Shown in pieces: positions 7,656 through 16,235 of a stretch of DNA of 64,000 nucleotides (its first letter is position 1; every line of letters begins with the position of its first letter). The notes below the pieces were generated by a model. It had not been told where the DNA came from. It made no database searches and saw only the letters and a program-made list of their open reading frames with translations. The DNA comes from Gammaproteobacteria bacterium (lineage in GTDB: Bacteria; Pseudomonadota; Gammaproteobacteria; SZUA-140). The position numbers and the translations under genes are program-made. The DNA lies in the NCBI GenBank assembly GCA_016716465.1, contig JADJWH010000001.1, forward strand, positions 496,001-560,000. Reading direction: 5' to 3'.

Positions 7656-8606
7656 ATGCGTAGCGATACGACTGATCGGCGAATCTCAGATGATGAGATG
7701 AAACGGCATGCCCTCCACGTGGTGGACAATATCCCGGCGATGGTGGCGTACTGGGATGAGAATGAAGAGTGCGTATTCGTGAACGGCGCCTACCATGAAT
7801 GGTTCGGCAAGACGCGCGACGAACTGATCGGCAGCCGCCTGCAGCAACTGCTCGGTCCATTGTACGAAATGAACCTGCCGTATATACGGGCTGCCTACCG
7901 GGGCGAGGTGCAGGTGTTCGAGCGGGACATCCCGACGCCGGGCGGCGCCGTGCGGAGCAGCATCGCCACGTATACCCCGGACCTCGCCGGCGATTCGGTG
8001 CGCGGTATCATTGTGCATGTCGCGGATGTGACGCCGCTCAAGGTGCTGGAACGGGAATTGCGCGCCGCGAAGGCAAAGGCGGAACGGCTCGCCACGCACG
8101 ACTTTCTGACCGGTCTGCCCAATCGCGCGCTGCTGATGGACCGGATCGACCACGCGATCGCGGTCGCCAGGCGCAAGAATGAGGCTGTCGCGATCCTCAG
8201 CATCGATCTGGACGACTTCAAGCGTATCAACGATACCTACGGTCATGTCGAGGGCGATCGGGTACTGGTCGAGATCGCCGCTCGGCTGCGATCGGCGGTG
8301 CGCGAATCCGATACCCTGGCGCGACTGGGCGGGGACGAGTTTCTGGCCCTGTCGGTGGAGATCACTTCGCATGAACTGATCGTGCGGGTCGTGGAACGGC
8401 TGCTTCAGGCGGTCCGCCAGCCGATCGAATTCGAGGGCGAGTCGTATGCCCCGGCGATCAGCATCGGGATCGCGCTGTATCCACAGAACGGGATGGACGC
8501 GGCGGAGTTGATCGACAACTCGGATCGCGCCCTGTATGTGGCCAAAAAACAGGGTAAGAACCGTCATGCGTTCAGCGACCGGCCCGCTTCCGGCAGTGTC
8601 GCATGA
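7656..8606 (+). CDS. PAS-GGDEF diguanylate cyclase
   Basis: This 316-residue soluble sensor protein has a PAS domain at about residues 15-130 and a GGDEF domain from about 145 to 305. The active-site loop LGGDEF is intact at 225-229 and an RESD product-inhibition I-site lies five residues upstream at 216-219, so cyclic-di-GMP synthesis with feedback inhibition is expected. No membrane segment is seen. The signal bound by the PAS domain is unknown. Its stop overlaps the start of the next gene. Confidence 0.9.
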   Translation: MRSDTTDRRISDDEMKRHALHVVDNIPAMVAYWDENEECVFVNGAYHEWFGKTRDELIGSRLQQLLGPLYEMNLPYIRAAYRGEVQVFERDIPTPGGAVRSSIATYTPDLAGDSVRGIIVHVADVTPLKVLERELRAAKAKAERLATHDFLTGLPNRALLMDRIDHAIAVARRKNEAVAILSIDLDDFKRINDTYGHVEGDRVLVEIAARLRSAVRESDTLARLGGDEFLALSVEITSHELIVRVVERLLQAVRQPIEFEGESYAPAISIGIALYPQNGMDAAELIDNSDRALYVAKKQGKNRHAFSDRPASGSVA

Positions 8607-8872
8607 ATGCCCGCCCCGATACCCCGGCGCCGGTTCGCCGCAGACGTATCCCGGCGCGTTACGCCGGTATCGTCATGCCGTTGCTGCTGTCCATCTTCAT
8701 GAGCGGCATCGTCTCCTTCGTCAGCACCCTGCACGGCATGGGTATGACCCATGGGTTGCTGCACACCTGGCTGGGGGCATGGGGCTGGTCGTGGATGATC
8801 GCCTTTCCAACCGTGCTGGTGGTGCTGCCGGCGGTCCGGCGGCTGACCCACCTGATCGTCGAGGCGCCCTGA
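8603..8872 (+). CDS. DUF2798-family membrane protein
   Basis: This 89-residue protein with two predicted transmembrane helices (about residues 20-42 and 55-80) fits the DUF2798 family, which has no known function. It has a basic N-terminus (RRRRIP). The ATG overlaps the preceding stop codon (ATGA), so it is translationally coupled to the diguanylate cyclase gene. Its right end faces a hairpin terminator shared with the convergent rnk gene. Confidence 0.7.
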   Translation: MNARPDTPAPVRRRRIPARYAGIVMPLLLSIFMSGIVSFVSTLHGMGMTHGLLHTWLGAWGWSWMIAFPTVLVVLPAVRRLTHLIVEAP

Positions 8873-8877
8873 GGGCC

Positions 8878-8910
8878 CGGGAGGAAACTGGGTGTCCCCG
8901 TTTCCTCCCG
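8878..8910. terminator. Hairpin between convergent genes
   Basis: An 11-base-pair perfect stem (CGGGAGGAAAC at 8878-8888 paired with GTTTCCTCCCG at 8900-8910) lies between the stop codons of the DUF2798 gene and rnk, which converge. It has no long T tract on either side, so it could act as a bidirectional terminator of reduced efficiency or as an RNA end stabiliser. Confidence 0.65.
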
Positions 8911-8917
8911 ACATTTC

Positions 8918-9328
8918 TCACCGGTGATATTCGCCCATGGCCTCCGGCTGTCGCACGATCTCCAGTACGCGCAGCCGGGTCTCGCGGCCGCCAGGGATGC
9001 GCCAGGTGATCGCCTGGCCGACCGAGAGCCCGAGCAAGGCGCTGCCGACCGGGGCCAGCACGGACACCGTGCCGGGACCGTTGGCGCCCCGCGGGTAGAC
9101 CAGCGTGAGTTCATGGTCCAGGCGGGAGGTCTCGTCGCGGAAGCGAACGACCGTATTCATCGTGACGACCTCAGGCGGGATCTCCACGGGATCGACGATG
9201 CTCGCCCGGTCGAGTTCGCCCTGCAGGGCCGCGCTGCCCGCGGGGTGACTGCAGGATTCGCAGTCGAGCAGACGCTCCAGGCGTTGCAGGTCCAGGCTGG
9301 ATACGATGATGGGGGGCCGATTTTCCAT
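8918..9328 (-). CDS. rnk: Regulator of nucleoside diphosphate kinase (Rnk), GreA/GreB-like
   Basis: This 136-residue protein has a short N-terminal helical segment (DLQRLERLLDC) and a C-terminal FKBP-like GreA/GreB domain (TVSVLAPVGSALLGLSVGQA). This is the Rnk arrangement, which binds RNA polymerase but lacks the long Gre coiled coil. The start at 9328 is chosen because GAGGA lies six bases upstream and the protein then begins MENRPPIIVSS, as Rnk proteins do. It converges on the DUF2798 gene. Confidence 0.85.
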   Translation of the reverse strand: MENRPPIIVSSLDLQRLERLLDCESCSHPAGSAALQGELDRASIVDPVEIPPEVVTMNTVVRFRDETSRLDHELTLVYPRGANGPGTVSVLAPVGSALLGLSVGQAITWRIPGGRETRLRVLEIVRQPEAMGEYHR

Positions 9329-9581
9329 GAATGCGTCCTCGTGAATAAGGGTGAAAAGATCTCTCCGCGCCACGGTCGCTGCCGAGGCGCATTGCGCGTA
9401 AGCGGCGGTGTGGGGACTAGGCGCGTGCCAGGTGTCGCGCCGGCACGGAGGATGTTCCGCGTGTCGGCGACAGGGTGATGATCAAAAGATTGAGTGAGTT
9501 CATTGCGTTCACGGTCTGATTGTATCGGAAGCCGCCGTGAAGGGGAAACTTCGGAGAAAACCCTGGAAGTTGCGCGGTTCC

Positions 9582-10340
9582 CTACGGGTGCAGGAAGCGA
9601 TGACTGGGTAGTATGCGGCACAACCGCCCGGTATCGACGCGTTTTCCGTACTCGCCCGGGCGGCTTTCCGGCAGCGTGAAATCGGGAGGGATTCGACCGT
9701 CGTGCCGGAAGCGCGCCGCCAGTTCGCGCCAGGACACGGGTTGACCGTCGGCGACATTGATGCGTTCGCCGGGTCGCGGGTGCGCCAGCAGTTCGGCGAT
9801 CACCGCGACGATGTCGTCGACGTGGATCAGGTTGACCAGCTTCGCGCCATCCTTGATGAGACCCTTCCGCAGCCAGCCGACGGGGTCGCGCCCGGGCCCG
9901 AAGATGCCGGCCAGCCGCAGCACCGTGGCGCCGCGTTCGCGCAGCCATTCCTCGCCCTGCACGCGCGGCTGATTCAGGTCCAGCGGCGACGCTTCGGTCA
10001 CGCTCACAGGCGGTGAGTCCGCGGCATCGGGCACCCGATAGGCCGAGGTGCTGCCGAGCACGATGAGGCCGGCGGCATCCTGCAGCCGCGCGGCGGAGAA
10101 GGCCTGCACGAGGGCGGGCGGCTCGGCCGGGAAGGTCCACACCACCATGCGGTTCGCGAGTGGCGGGTTGTTCCAGCTGACGGGATCACGCAGATCAAAT
10201 GCCAGGGCCGGCGGCATCGCCTGACGGCGTGTCGCGGCCGCGGCGGGAAAGCGCCGCAGCAGGGCCTGGCCGACGTAGCCCGCGCCGAGGATGGTGAGCG
10301 CCGTGTTTTTCTGTGGCGTCGAATTCATCATGCCGTCCAT
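9582..10340 (-). CDS. NAD(P)-dependent epimerase/SDR-like protein (YeeZ type)
   Basis: This 252-residue protein has a Rossmann-fold N-terminus with the dinucleotide motif ILGAGYVGQALLRRF at about residues 17-31. The middle section (VLGSTSAYRVPDA, LRLAGIFGPGRDPVGWL, NLIHVDDIVAVIAELL) is typical of atypical extended short-chain dehydrogenases related to YeeZ. The catalytic Tyr-x3-Lys pair is not evident, so enzymatic activity is uncertain. ATG codons at 10340, 10331 and 10328 are all possible starts. Confidence 0.75.
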   Translation of the reverse strand: MDGMMNSTPQKNTALTILGAGYVGQALLRRFPAAAATRRQAMPPALAFDLRDPVSWNNPPLANRMVVWTFPAEPPALVQAFSAARLQDAAGLIVLGSTSAYRVPDAADSPPVSVTEASPLDLNQPRVQGEEWLRERGATVLRLAGIFGPGRDPVGWLRKGLIKDGAKLVNLIHVDDIVAVIAELLAHPRPGERINVADGQPVSWRELAARFRHDGRIPPDFTLPESRPGEYGKRVDTGRLCRILPSHRFLHP

Positions 10341-10463
10341 TAATACGTGCCCGCGCGAAAAAGCGCAATCGCCGCCCTGCGGATCCGCTGCATCACCGGT
10401 CCCGAGCGCGTGCTGCGCGGGATATGGTAGTCTGCGCCATCAGTGTCCCCCGTGAGCGAACCC

Positions 10464-11723
10464 ATGCCTGCCGTATCCGTATCTTCCCCAGCCCCGGTCG
10501 CGGTGATCGGTGGCGGACCCGCCGGGCTGATGGCGGCGGAGGTCCTGGGCGCGGGCGGCGTGCGCGTCGAACTGTTCGACGCCATGCCCTCGGTGGGACG
10601 GAAGTTCCTGCTCGCCGGCAAGGGCGGGTTGAACCTGACCCATGCCGAGGAACGGGGGACGTTCCTCGGACGTTACGGCGCGCGGCGCGCGCGGATCGAA
10701 CCGCTGCTGGCCGCCTTCGGACCGGAGGCCTTGCGCGCCTGGGCGCATGGGCTCGGTATCGAGACCTTCGTCGGTTCGTCCGGCCGCGTCTTTCCGGCCC
10801 GGATGAAGGCGGCGCCGCTGCTGCGCGCCTGGCTGCACCGTCTGCGCGGGGCCGGGACGCGCATCCACGTCCGCCATCGCTGGCGCGGCTGGGACGAGGA
10901 CGGCGCGCTGGTGTTCGACACGTCGCGCGGCATGCATCGGCTCAAGGCCGATGCCGTGGTACTCGCGCTGGGCGGCGCGAGCTGGCCGCAGCTCGGATCC
11001 GACGCGGCCTGGGTGAAACTGCTGCAGGCCCGCGGCGTCGCGGTTGCACCGCTCAGGCCGGCGAACTGCGGCTTCGATGTCGGCTGGAGCGACCACTTCA
11101 GAACGCGTTTCGCCGGCCAGCCGCTCAAATCGGTCGGCCTGGCGTTCACCGACGCGGCGGGTGTCACGCAGCGGGGTCGGGGCGAGTTCATCATCACCGC
11201 CGGCGGCGTGGAGGGCGGAATGATCTACACGCTGTCCGCGTCGCTACGCGATGCCATCGCGGCGGACGGCGCCGCGTTGATTCACCTTGATCTGGTCCCC
11301 GACCGTGAGCCGTCACGGGTGCTTGAGGCGCTCGAACGGCCGCGCGGCGCGAAATCGATGGCGAATCACCTGCGTCGCGCGCTGGGGATCGAAGGCGTGA
11401 AGGCGGGGGTGTTGCGCGAGTGTGTCCCGGCGCAGGATTTCGCGGTGCCCGAACGGTTGGCGGCGGCGATCAAGTCGGTACCGCTGCGGCTCGCGGCCGC
11501 GCGACCGCTGGCCGAGGCGATCAGCACGGCCGGCGGCGTCGCTTTCGAGGCGCTGGACGCGCACCTGATGATCCGGGAACTGCCCGGTGTGTTCTGCGCC
11601 GGCGAGATGCTCGACTGGGAGGCGCCGACGGGCGGTTACCTGCTCACCGCCTGCTTCGCCAGCGGGTATGCCGCCGGACGCGGGGCCCAGGCATGGTTGG
11701 CGGCGCGATCGCTGACAGGTTGA
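10464..11723 (+). CDS. YhiN/HI0933-family flavoprotein (NAD(P)/FAD-dependent oxidoreductase)
   Basis: This protein of about 419 residues has an FAD-binding dinucleotide motif near the N-terminus (VAVIGGGPAGLMAAEVL), the family motif GRKFLLAGKGGLNLTHAE and a C-terminal FAD contact region (GVFCAGEMLDWEAPTGGYLL). This is the HI0933/YhiN group; its closest subgroup appears to be the PP_4765-type flavoproteins. The substrate is unknown. The start is uncertain: GTG 10443, GTG 10452 and ATG 10464 are in frame, and the ATG is preferred because homologues begin close to the glycine motif. Confidence 0.85.
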   Translation: MPAVSVSSPAPVAVIGGGPAGLMAAEVLGAGGVRVELFDAMPSVGRKFLLAGKGGLNLTHAEERGTFLGRYGARRARIEPLLAAFGPEALRAWAHGLGIETFVGSSGRVFPARMKAAPLLRAWLHRLRGAGTRIHVRHRWRGWDEDGALVFDTSRGMHRLKADAVVLALGGASWPQLGSDAAWVKLLQARGVAVAPLRPANCGFDVGWSDHFRTRFAGQPLKSVGLAFTDAAGVTQRGRGEFIITAGGVEGGMIYTLSASLRDAIAADGAALIHLDLVPDREPSRVLEALERPRGAKSMANHLRRALGIEGVKAGVLRECVPAQDFAVPERLAAAIKSVPLRLAAARPLAEAISTAGGVAFEALDAHLMIRELPGVFCAGEMLDWEAPTGGYLLTACFASGYAAGRGAQAWLAARSLTG

Positions 11724-11806
11724 TAGCCCGGATGCAGCACAGCGGAATCCGTGGGAAAGCGGAGTGTCTCCCCGGATGCCGGCGCTGCGCGCCTGTATCC
11801 GGGCTA
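11724..11806. repeat. Dispersed palindromic repeat (REP-like), copy 1
   Basis: An imperfect inverted repeat begins TAGCCCGGATGCAGC and ends TGTATCCGGGCTA, with inner arms containing CAGCGGAATCCG and CCGGATGCCGGCGCTG. The same element occurs twice at 49416-49651. It sits between the flavoprotein gene and the YfcE-type gene and has no coding capacity of its own. This design recurs in many gammaproteobacterial genomes as REP-like units. Confidence 0.8.
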
Positions 11807-11847
11807 CAGAGTATCGCCGCGGTATTTTCGCGCGAATGGGGAAGAGA

Positions 11848-12333
11848 ATGGCAGCGAAACGAAGCTACACGGTGGGTCTGATCTCCGATACGCACGGACT
11901 GCTGCGGCCCGAAGCGGTCGCGGCCCTGCGCGGCAGCGATTACATCGTGCACGCGGGCGATATCGGTTCGCCCGATATCCTGCCTGCGCTGGCCGCGCTC
12001 GCGCCGGTCACCGCGATCCGCGGCAATAATGACCGCGAACCCTGGGCGGCCGACCTGGCCGAGACCGGGGTGCTGGCGGTCGGCGATTGCCTGCTGTACG
12101 TCCTGCACTCGCTCGCCGGGATCGATCGGGATCCGGCGGCGGCCGGCTTCCGGGTGGTCGTGTCCGGGCATTCGCACCGGCCGGACTGGCGCGAGGCGGG
12201 CGGTGTTCTGTACGTGAATCCGGGCAGCGCCGGGCCGCGCCGTTTTACGCTCCCGATCGCGGTCGGCCGCCTGATCGTCGACGGGGACCGGGTCACGCCG
12301 CAGCTTATCGAGCTGGAACCGGGGCACGGGTAG
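11848..12333 (+). CDS. YfcE-type metallophosphoesterase
   Basis: This 161-residue calcineurin-like phosphoesterase of the YfcE/MJ0936 family carries all the metal-ligand motifs in order: ISDTHG, HAGDIGS, GNND, and SGHSHRP near the C-terminus. The physiological substrate is not known for most members. GGGGA five bases before ATG 11848 selects this start over the upstream in-frame ATGs, the earliest of which lies inside the palindromic repeat. Confidence 0.9.
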   Translation: MAAKRSYTVGLISDTHGLLRPEAVAALRGSDYIVHAGDIGSPDILPALAALAPVTAIRGNNDREPWAADLAETGVLAVGDCLLYVLHSLAGIDRDPAAAGFRVVVSGHSHRPDWREAGGVLYVNPGSAGPRRFTLPIAVGRLIVDGDRVTPQLIELEPGHG

Positions 12334-12421
12334 GCCGGCAGCGGGCGCGATGTCGGACCCCGGAGACTTGCGCTATCATGCGGCCAGTGAGCGCGGTCAC
12401 AGGCAAGGGAGACTGACGACG

Positions 12422-12658
12422 GTGAGATACATCGGGGCCTTGGCGGTTCTCCTTCCCCTCATGTGCGCAGGTTGCACCTACAAGGCCTGGTATCAAGGGC
12501 TGCAGGATACGCGTCGCCAGGAATGTTACAGGCTGCCGCACGGCGAGGTGCAGCCCTGCCTCGATGAGGTTGACCACGTCGGCTACGAGCAGTACCGGCG
12601 GGAGCGCGAAGAGGCGCAGGATGAGGGGACGGCGACGGAGCAGGCACCGGTACCATGA
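12422..12658 (+). CDS. Small predicted lipoprotein
   Basis: The product is 78 residues with a GTG start. The N-terminus is a short signal peptide ending in the lipobox LMCAGC, so the mature protein would be lipidated at that cysteine. The remainder is short, charged and Glu/Gln-rich (QYRREREEAQDEG). No family was recognised. GGGAG lies about ten bases before the GTG. It precedes two genes for further exported proteins and may share their transcript. Confidence 0.7.
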   Translation: MRYIGALAVLLPLMCAGCTYKAWYQGLQDTRRQECYRLPHGEVQPCLDEVDHVGYEQYRREREEAQDEGTATEQAPVP

Positions 12659-12729
12659 TGCCGGCATGTCCTGACGGCGGAGCGGTGCGTCCATGCGCAT
12701 GATGCAAATCAACACAGGGGGGACCTTTT

Positions 12730-13443
12730 ATGCGTAACAGAGCTTGGCTGGCGCTGGTGGCCTGGGGGCTGGCGGGAGCGGCGCTGGCAGTGCAGCCGGC
12801 ACCGGTGGATTACTCCGCCGATGAGATCATGGAAACGGCGGAGATGTCGGTCGAAGGTCCGGCGTATTACTCCGGTGGCAAGGAGCGGCGCGAGATGCTG
12901 ATTGAGGGCATGCGCCAGATCATGATCACGCGTCCCGACAAGAAGGTGATGTGGACGCTGATGCCGGAACAGCGCATGTACATGGAGATCAAGCTGGGCG
13001 ACGCCGGTGCCGGCCAGGGCGACCTGTCGGGCTACGAGGTCGAGCAGACGACGGTCGGCCCGGAAGAAGTCAACGGGGTCATGACGACCAAGAGCAAGAT
13101 CGTCATGACCGGCAGGAAAGGCGACAAGATGGGCGGCTTCTGGTGGACGAGCAATGAAGGCATCGTGGTGAAGATGGACGTGATCGCGATCGACAAGGGC
13201 AGCAAGGCGCGCATCAAGAAGGAACTGAAGAACATCAACGTCGGCAGCCAGGATGCGGCGCTGTTCGAGATCCCCGCGGGATACGAGAAGATGAGCATGA
13301 TGAACATGCTGATGGGCGGCGGCGGGGAGGAGCCGGCGGGCGATGAGTCCGGGTCTGCCGGTGCGGAGGAACAGCAGGCCCCGGCGGATAAGAAGGAGAA
13401 GCGCGGCTTCGGCCTGAAGAACATCATCGATATGGTGAAATGA
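12730..13443 (+). CDS. Exported DUF4412-like protein
   Basis: This 237-residue protein has a Sec signal peptide (cleavage probably after ALA at about residue 20). The body resembles DUF4412-type periplasmic proteins: REMLIEGMRQIMITRPDKK, then MPEQRMYMEI, and later ALFEIPAGYEKM. The C-terminal 40 residues are low-complexity (Gly/Glu, then AEEQQAPADKKEKRGFG). Function is unknown. AGGGGGGA a few bases upstream of the ATG is a strong ribosome site. It is coupled to the next gene. Confidence 0.65.
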   Translation: MRNRAWLALVAWGLAGAALAVQPAPVDYSADEIMETAEMSVEGPAYYSGGKERREMLIEGMRQIMITRPDKKVMWTLMPEQRMYMEIKLGDAGAGQGDLSGYEVEQTTVGPEEVNGVMTTKSKIVMTGRKGDKMGGFWWTSNEGIVVKMDVIAIDKGSKARIKKELKNINVGSQDAALFEIPAGYEKMSMMNMLMGGGGEEPAGDESGSAGAEEQQAPADKKEKRGFGLKNIIDMVK

Positions 13444-13454
13444 GGGGGCGATCC

Positions 13455-14360
13455 ATGAGGGCAGGTATGAAGGCGCTGGCGTTGCTGGCGTGCGCCGCGA
13501 GTCTCGCAGCCGCGATCCCGACGGTGCGGGCGGATGGTTGCGCCACCGAGGACGAGGCGCAAGCCGTGGCGCAGCTGAACAGGGCGGAGGCGCTGGAGCA
13601 GGCCGGCAAGCTGCGCGAGGCCTACAACATGGCGACGGCGGTCGACACCATGTGCGCCGATCAGAGGCGCGTCGATGCGCTCAGGCAGCGCGTCGGCAGG
13701 ACGCTGGGCGGCCAGGAAGAGAAGAAGGGGCAGTTTGCTGCCGCCTTCGACTGGTATGTGCGCGGCGGCCTGACGGCCGAGGCGGACCGGGTAAAGCTGC
13801 TGCATGTGAAGTCGAGGCCCGAGGATGTCAGCGTATTCGGCAATGCCTACGACTACTTCAAGCGCCGCGAGGCCGAGCCCACCCTGAAGGAGCTGCGCGC
13901 GATGGCGGCACGGAACGCGGACAAGCAGCTGGCCGAGGAGGAGCGTGCCTTCGCCGCCCGCGCGGTGTCGTTCGATGAGCTGGACCGGGCGGGCGACTGG
14001 CTGCGCTATCTCGGCGACGACCAGCGGAAGCGGAAGGCGGAGCGCGCCGAGAAGCGCGGCGACACGCTGATCGCGAAAGACGGACTCGGCATGCTGGAAA
14101 ATGCGATCCGCTATTACGACATTGCGGACAAACCGCAGAAGATGCAGCAGGTCAGGGACAAGGCGATGCGCTTGGGCGACGGTTACGTGAAGACCGGTGA
14201 AACGACCACGGCCGCGAACTTCTATCGTCTCGCCGGGGCTGACGCCAAGGCGGCGGCGCTGGAGAAACAGACGGCGCAGGCGAACCAGAAGAAGGAGACC
14301 CAGCGCCAGGAGCAGTTCAAGAAAGAGCAGGACGATCTCGAAAAGGAGCTGGGCTTCTAG
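13455..14360 (+). CDS. Exported helical protein of unknown function
   Basis: This protein of about 301 residues has a signal peptide ending near VRADG. The mature part is helical with tetratricopeptide-like pairs (NRAEALEQAGKLREAYNMA, FDWYVRGGLTAEADRV, NFYRLAGADAKAAALE) and ends in a long Gln/Lys/Glu coiled-coil-like tail. No family was recognised. GAGGGGG about six bases before ATG 13455 favours this start over ATG 13440, which overlaps the upstream stop. It probably works with the preceding exported protein in the same transcript. Confidence 0.65.
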   Translation: MRAGMKALALLACAASLAAAIPTVRADGCATEDEAQAVAQLNRAEALEQAGKLREAYNMATAVDTMCADQRRVDALRQRVGRTLGGQEEKKGQFAAAFDWYVRGGLTAEADRVKLLHVKSRPEDVSVFGNAYDYFKRREAEPTLKELRAMAARNADKQLAEEERAFAARAVSFDELDRAGDWLRYLGDDQRKRKAERAEKRGDTLIAKDGLGMLENAIRYYDIADKPQKMQQVRDKAMRLGDGYVKTGETTTAANFYRLAGADAKAAALEKQTAQANQKKETQRQEQFKKEQDDLEKELGF

Positions 14361-14463
14361 CCCGTGGCCCATACGAGGGCCGCGTGGGGTCGCGAAAAAT
14401 ACCTTTCAGAACAATCAGTACACACCTCGGTCCCGCCGCGCGGGCGGGAATCGCTGTCTCCGG

Positions 14464-14508
14464 TTGGCAACACTGGTCCGGACGGGGTAGCATAGACCTC
14501 GTAGGTCT
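14464..14508 (+). promoter_or_regulatory. Candidate promoter with overlapping inverted repeat
   Basis: TTGGCA (14464-14469) and TAGCAT (14488-14493) are separated by 18 bases and resemble sigma-70 -35 and -10 boxes. Immediately downstream, AGACCT-CGT-AGGTCT (14494-14508) is a perfect 6-base inverted repeat at the expected transcription start, the position of a repressor operator. It would drive the rhodanese gene at 14578. The assignment is from pattern only. Confidence 0.45.
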
Positions 14509-14577
14509 CGCATCTTCGTTACCCGTTGCATCGGATCGCAACATCGTTTGGCATCGACCTGGGGGGAGGGTACCAAC

Positions 14578-14931
14578 ATGTTTGCACGAATGATGGGTGT
14601 CGCAACGATATCGCCCTGGCGCCTGCACCAGAAAATCCAGTGCGGCGCCGTATCCGTGTTCGACGCGACTTCGCCCGGGAGCTGGCTCAACGGCCACGTC
14701 CCCGGCGCCGTCAACATCGACCCGGCCGAATATCCGGAACGTCATCTCCCGGAAGACAAGAATTCCTGCGTCGTGTTCTATTGTTCGGGGCCGTGGTCCG
14801 GCGCCAGCCCGTATGCCGCGCGCCGCGCCAAGCAGATGGGTTACGTCAACGTCTGTGTGCTGTCCAGCGGCATCTGCGGCTGGCGGGCCGCCGAGCTGCC
14901 GCTCGAACAGGGGATTGCAACCGCGTCCTGA
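14578..14931 (+). CDS. Single-domain rhodanese-like sulfurtransferase
   Basis: This protein of about 117 residues is a single rhodanese domain: VFDATSPGSWLNGHVPGAVN, then the active-site loop VFYCSGPWSGASPYAARRA with the persulfide-carrying cysteine, and a terminal GGWRAAELPLE-like helix. It probably transfers sulfane sulfur, which fits a sulfur-oxidising lifestyle, but the acceptor is unknown. GGGAGGG seven bases before ATG 14578 selects this start over the earlier in-frame ATG at 14548. A candidate promoter and operator lie just upstream. Confidence 0.87.
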   Translation: MFARMMGVATISPWRLHQKIQCGAVSVFDATSPGSWLNGHVPGAVNIDPAEYPERHLPEDKNSCVVFYCSGPWSGASPYAARRAKQMGYVNVCVLSSGICGWRAAELPLEQGIATAS

Positions 14932-15060
14932 AGCGCGGGAACGGTCTTCGTCCCTGCACGTGTGGTGAGGGGCGCGGGAGCGGACGGACAGGTGCCCCGC
15001 TGCGGTCCGCCATGATGTCAGTTTTCCCCGGTCCGCGGACCGGATCCGAGTGTGCGCATC

Positions 15061-15720
15061 ATGGCGGCACTGACCCTGATCATCGGCAACAAGAACTACT
15101 CCTCATGGTCCCTGCGACCGTGGCTGTTGCTGCGCCAGGCCGGCATCCCGTTCGAGGAGGTGCGAATCCCGCTCTACAGCGAGGACACGCGCGAGCAGAT
15201 CTCGGCGCTGTCACCCTCCGGGCTGTTGCCGGTGCTGCGGCACGGACAGGTTACGGTGTGGGATTCGCTCGCCATCTGCGAGTACGTGCATGAGCTGTAC
15301 CCCGACAGGGCGCTGTGGCCGGCGGACCAGACCGCGCGGGCGGTGGCGCGCTCGGCGGCGGCCGAGATGCACGCCGGGTTTCGCGCCCTGCGCCAGCACA
15401 TGCCGATGAACTGCCGTGGCTATTTCCCCGGCCGCGGCCTCAATCCCGAGACGGGGAAGGACATCGAACGCATCTTCGCCCTGTGGCGGCGCTGCCGCAC
15501 CGACTACGACGAGGACGGCCCCATGCTGTTCGGCGACTTCTCCATCGCCGACGCGATGTACGCGCCGGTCGCGCTGCGCTTCCAGACCTACGACGTGAAA
15601 CTCGATCCGGTCTGCGCCGCCTATGCCACGACGCTGCTCGCGCTGCCGGCCATGGTCGAGTGGGTCGAGGCCGCGCGCGGCGAACCGGAACGACTCGCGC
15701 AGTTCGAGCCCTACGCCTGA
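15061..15720 (+). CDS. Glutathione S-transferase family protein
   Basis: This protein of 219 residues has an N-terminal thioredoxin-like domain (LTLIIGNKNYSSWSLRPWLL; the YSSWS stretch holds the likely glutathione-activating serine, and SGLLPVL is the cis-proline motif) and a C-terminal helical domain with FGDFSIADAMYAPV. The family includes detoxification and thiol-redox enzymes; no substrate can be assigned. GTG 15052 is an alternative start three codons upstream. Confidence 0.87.
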   Translation: MAALTLIIGNKNYSSWSLRPWLLLRQAGIPFEEVRIPLYSEDTREQISALSPSGLLPVLRHGQVTVWDSLAICEYVHELYPDRALWPADQTARAVARSAAAEMHAGFRALRQHMPMNCRGYFPGRGLNPETGKDIERIFALWRRCRTDYDEDGPMLFGDFSIADAMYAPVALRFQTYDVKLDPVCAAYATTLLALPAMVEWVEAARGEPERLAQFEPYA

Positions 15721-15800
15721 GGTGGGGTCCGGATCGCGTTGCCCGGCGCGGGGCGCCGCGCTATGATCCTGCATCGAACTGACTGACACTGATCATCACC

Positions 15801-16235
15801 ATGTCCGCACGTCGTCCCTTGTTCAGTCTCACTGGCGCCCTGGATCGCGGGCGTTTCGTCGCCGCCATACTGTTCGGGCTCGCCGCGCTGCTGACTCTCG
15901 CCCTGATCGCGCTGAACGGGCAAACACGGGGTTCGATGCACGAGACCAGCTTCTGGGGACACCTTGTGCTGATGCTGACCCTGATGCTGTGGTTGATCCC
16001 GCTTACGCTGCGCCGCTGCTTCGACCTCGGCTGGTCGGTGCCGAAGGCCTGGCTCGCGGTGATCGGTTCGGCCATCCTGTTTCCGTTCCCGACACTGGTC
16101 TTCATGGCGCTTCCCGGCCGCACCGGCGCCGAGGGCGCGGTGGCGCCGCTACCGGGGCTCATGATCGCCGCGGCCCCGGTGGTCGGCGTGGTGATCGCGA
16201 TGATGGTTTCCGTGGTGCTGTCACGGTTGTCGTGA
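15801..16235 (+). CDS. Small integral membrane protein, DUF805-like
   Basis: This 144-residue protein has about four hydrophobic segments (residues 20-38, 52-68, 83-103 and 115-140). The opening FSLTGALDRGRFVAAILFG and the LRRCFDLGWS motif resemble DUF805 membrane proteins. Function is unknown. Its TGA overlaps the ATG of the next membrane-protein gene (TGATG), so the two are likely co-translated. Confidence 0.6.
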   Translation: MSARRPLFSLTGALDRGRFVAAILFGLAALLTLALIALNGQTRGSMHETSFWGHLVLMLTLMLWLIPLTLRRCFDLGWSVPKAWLAVIGSAILFPFPTLVFMALPGRTGAEGAVAPLPGLMIAAAPVVGVVIAMMVSVVLSRLS

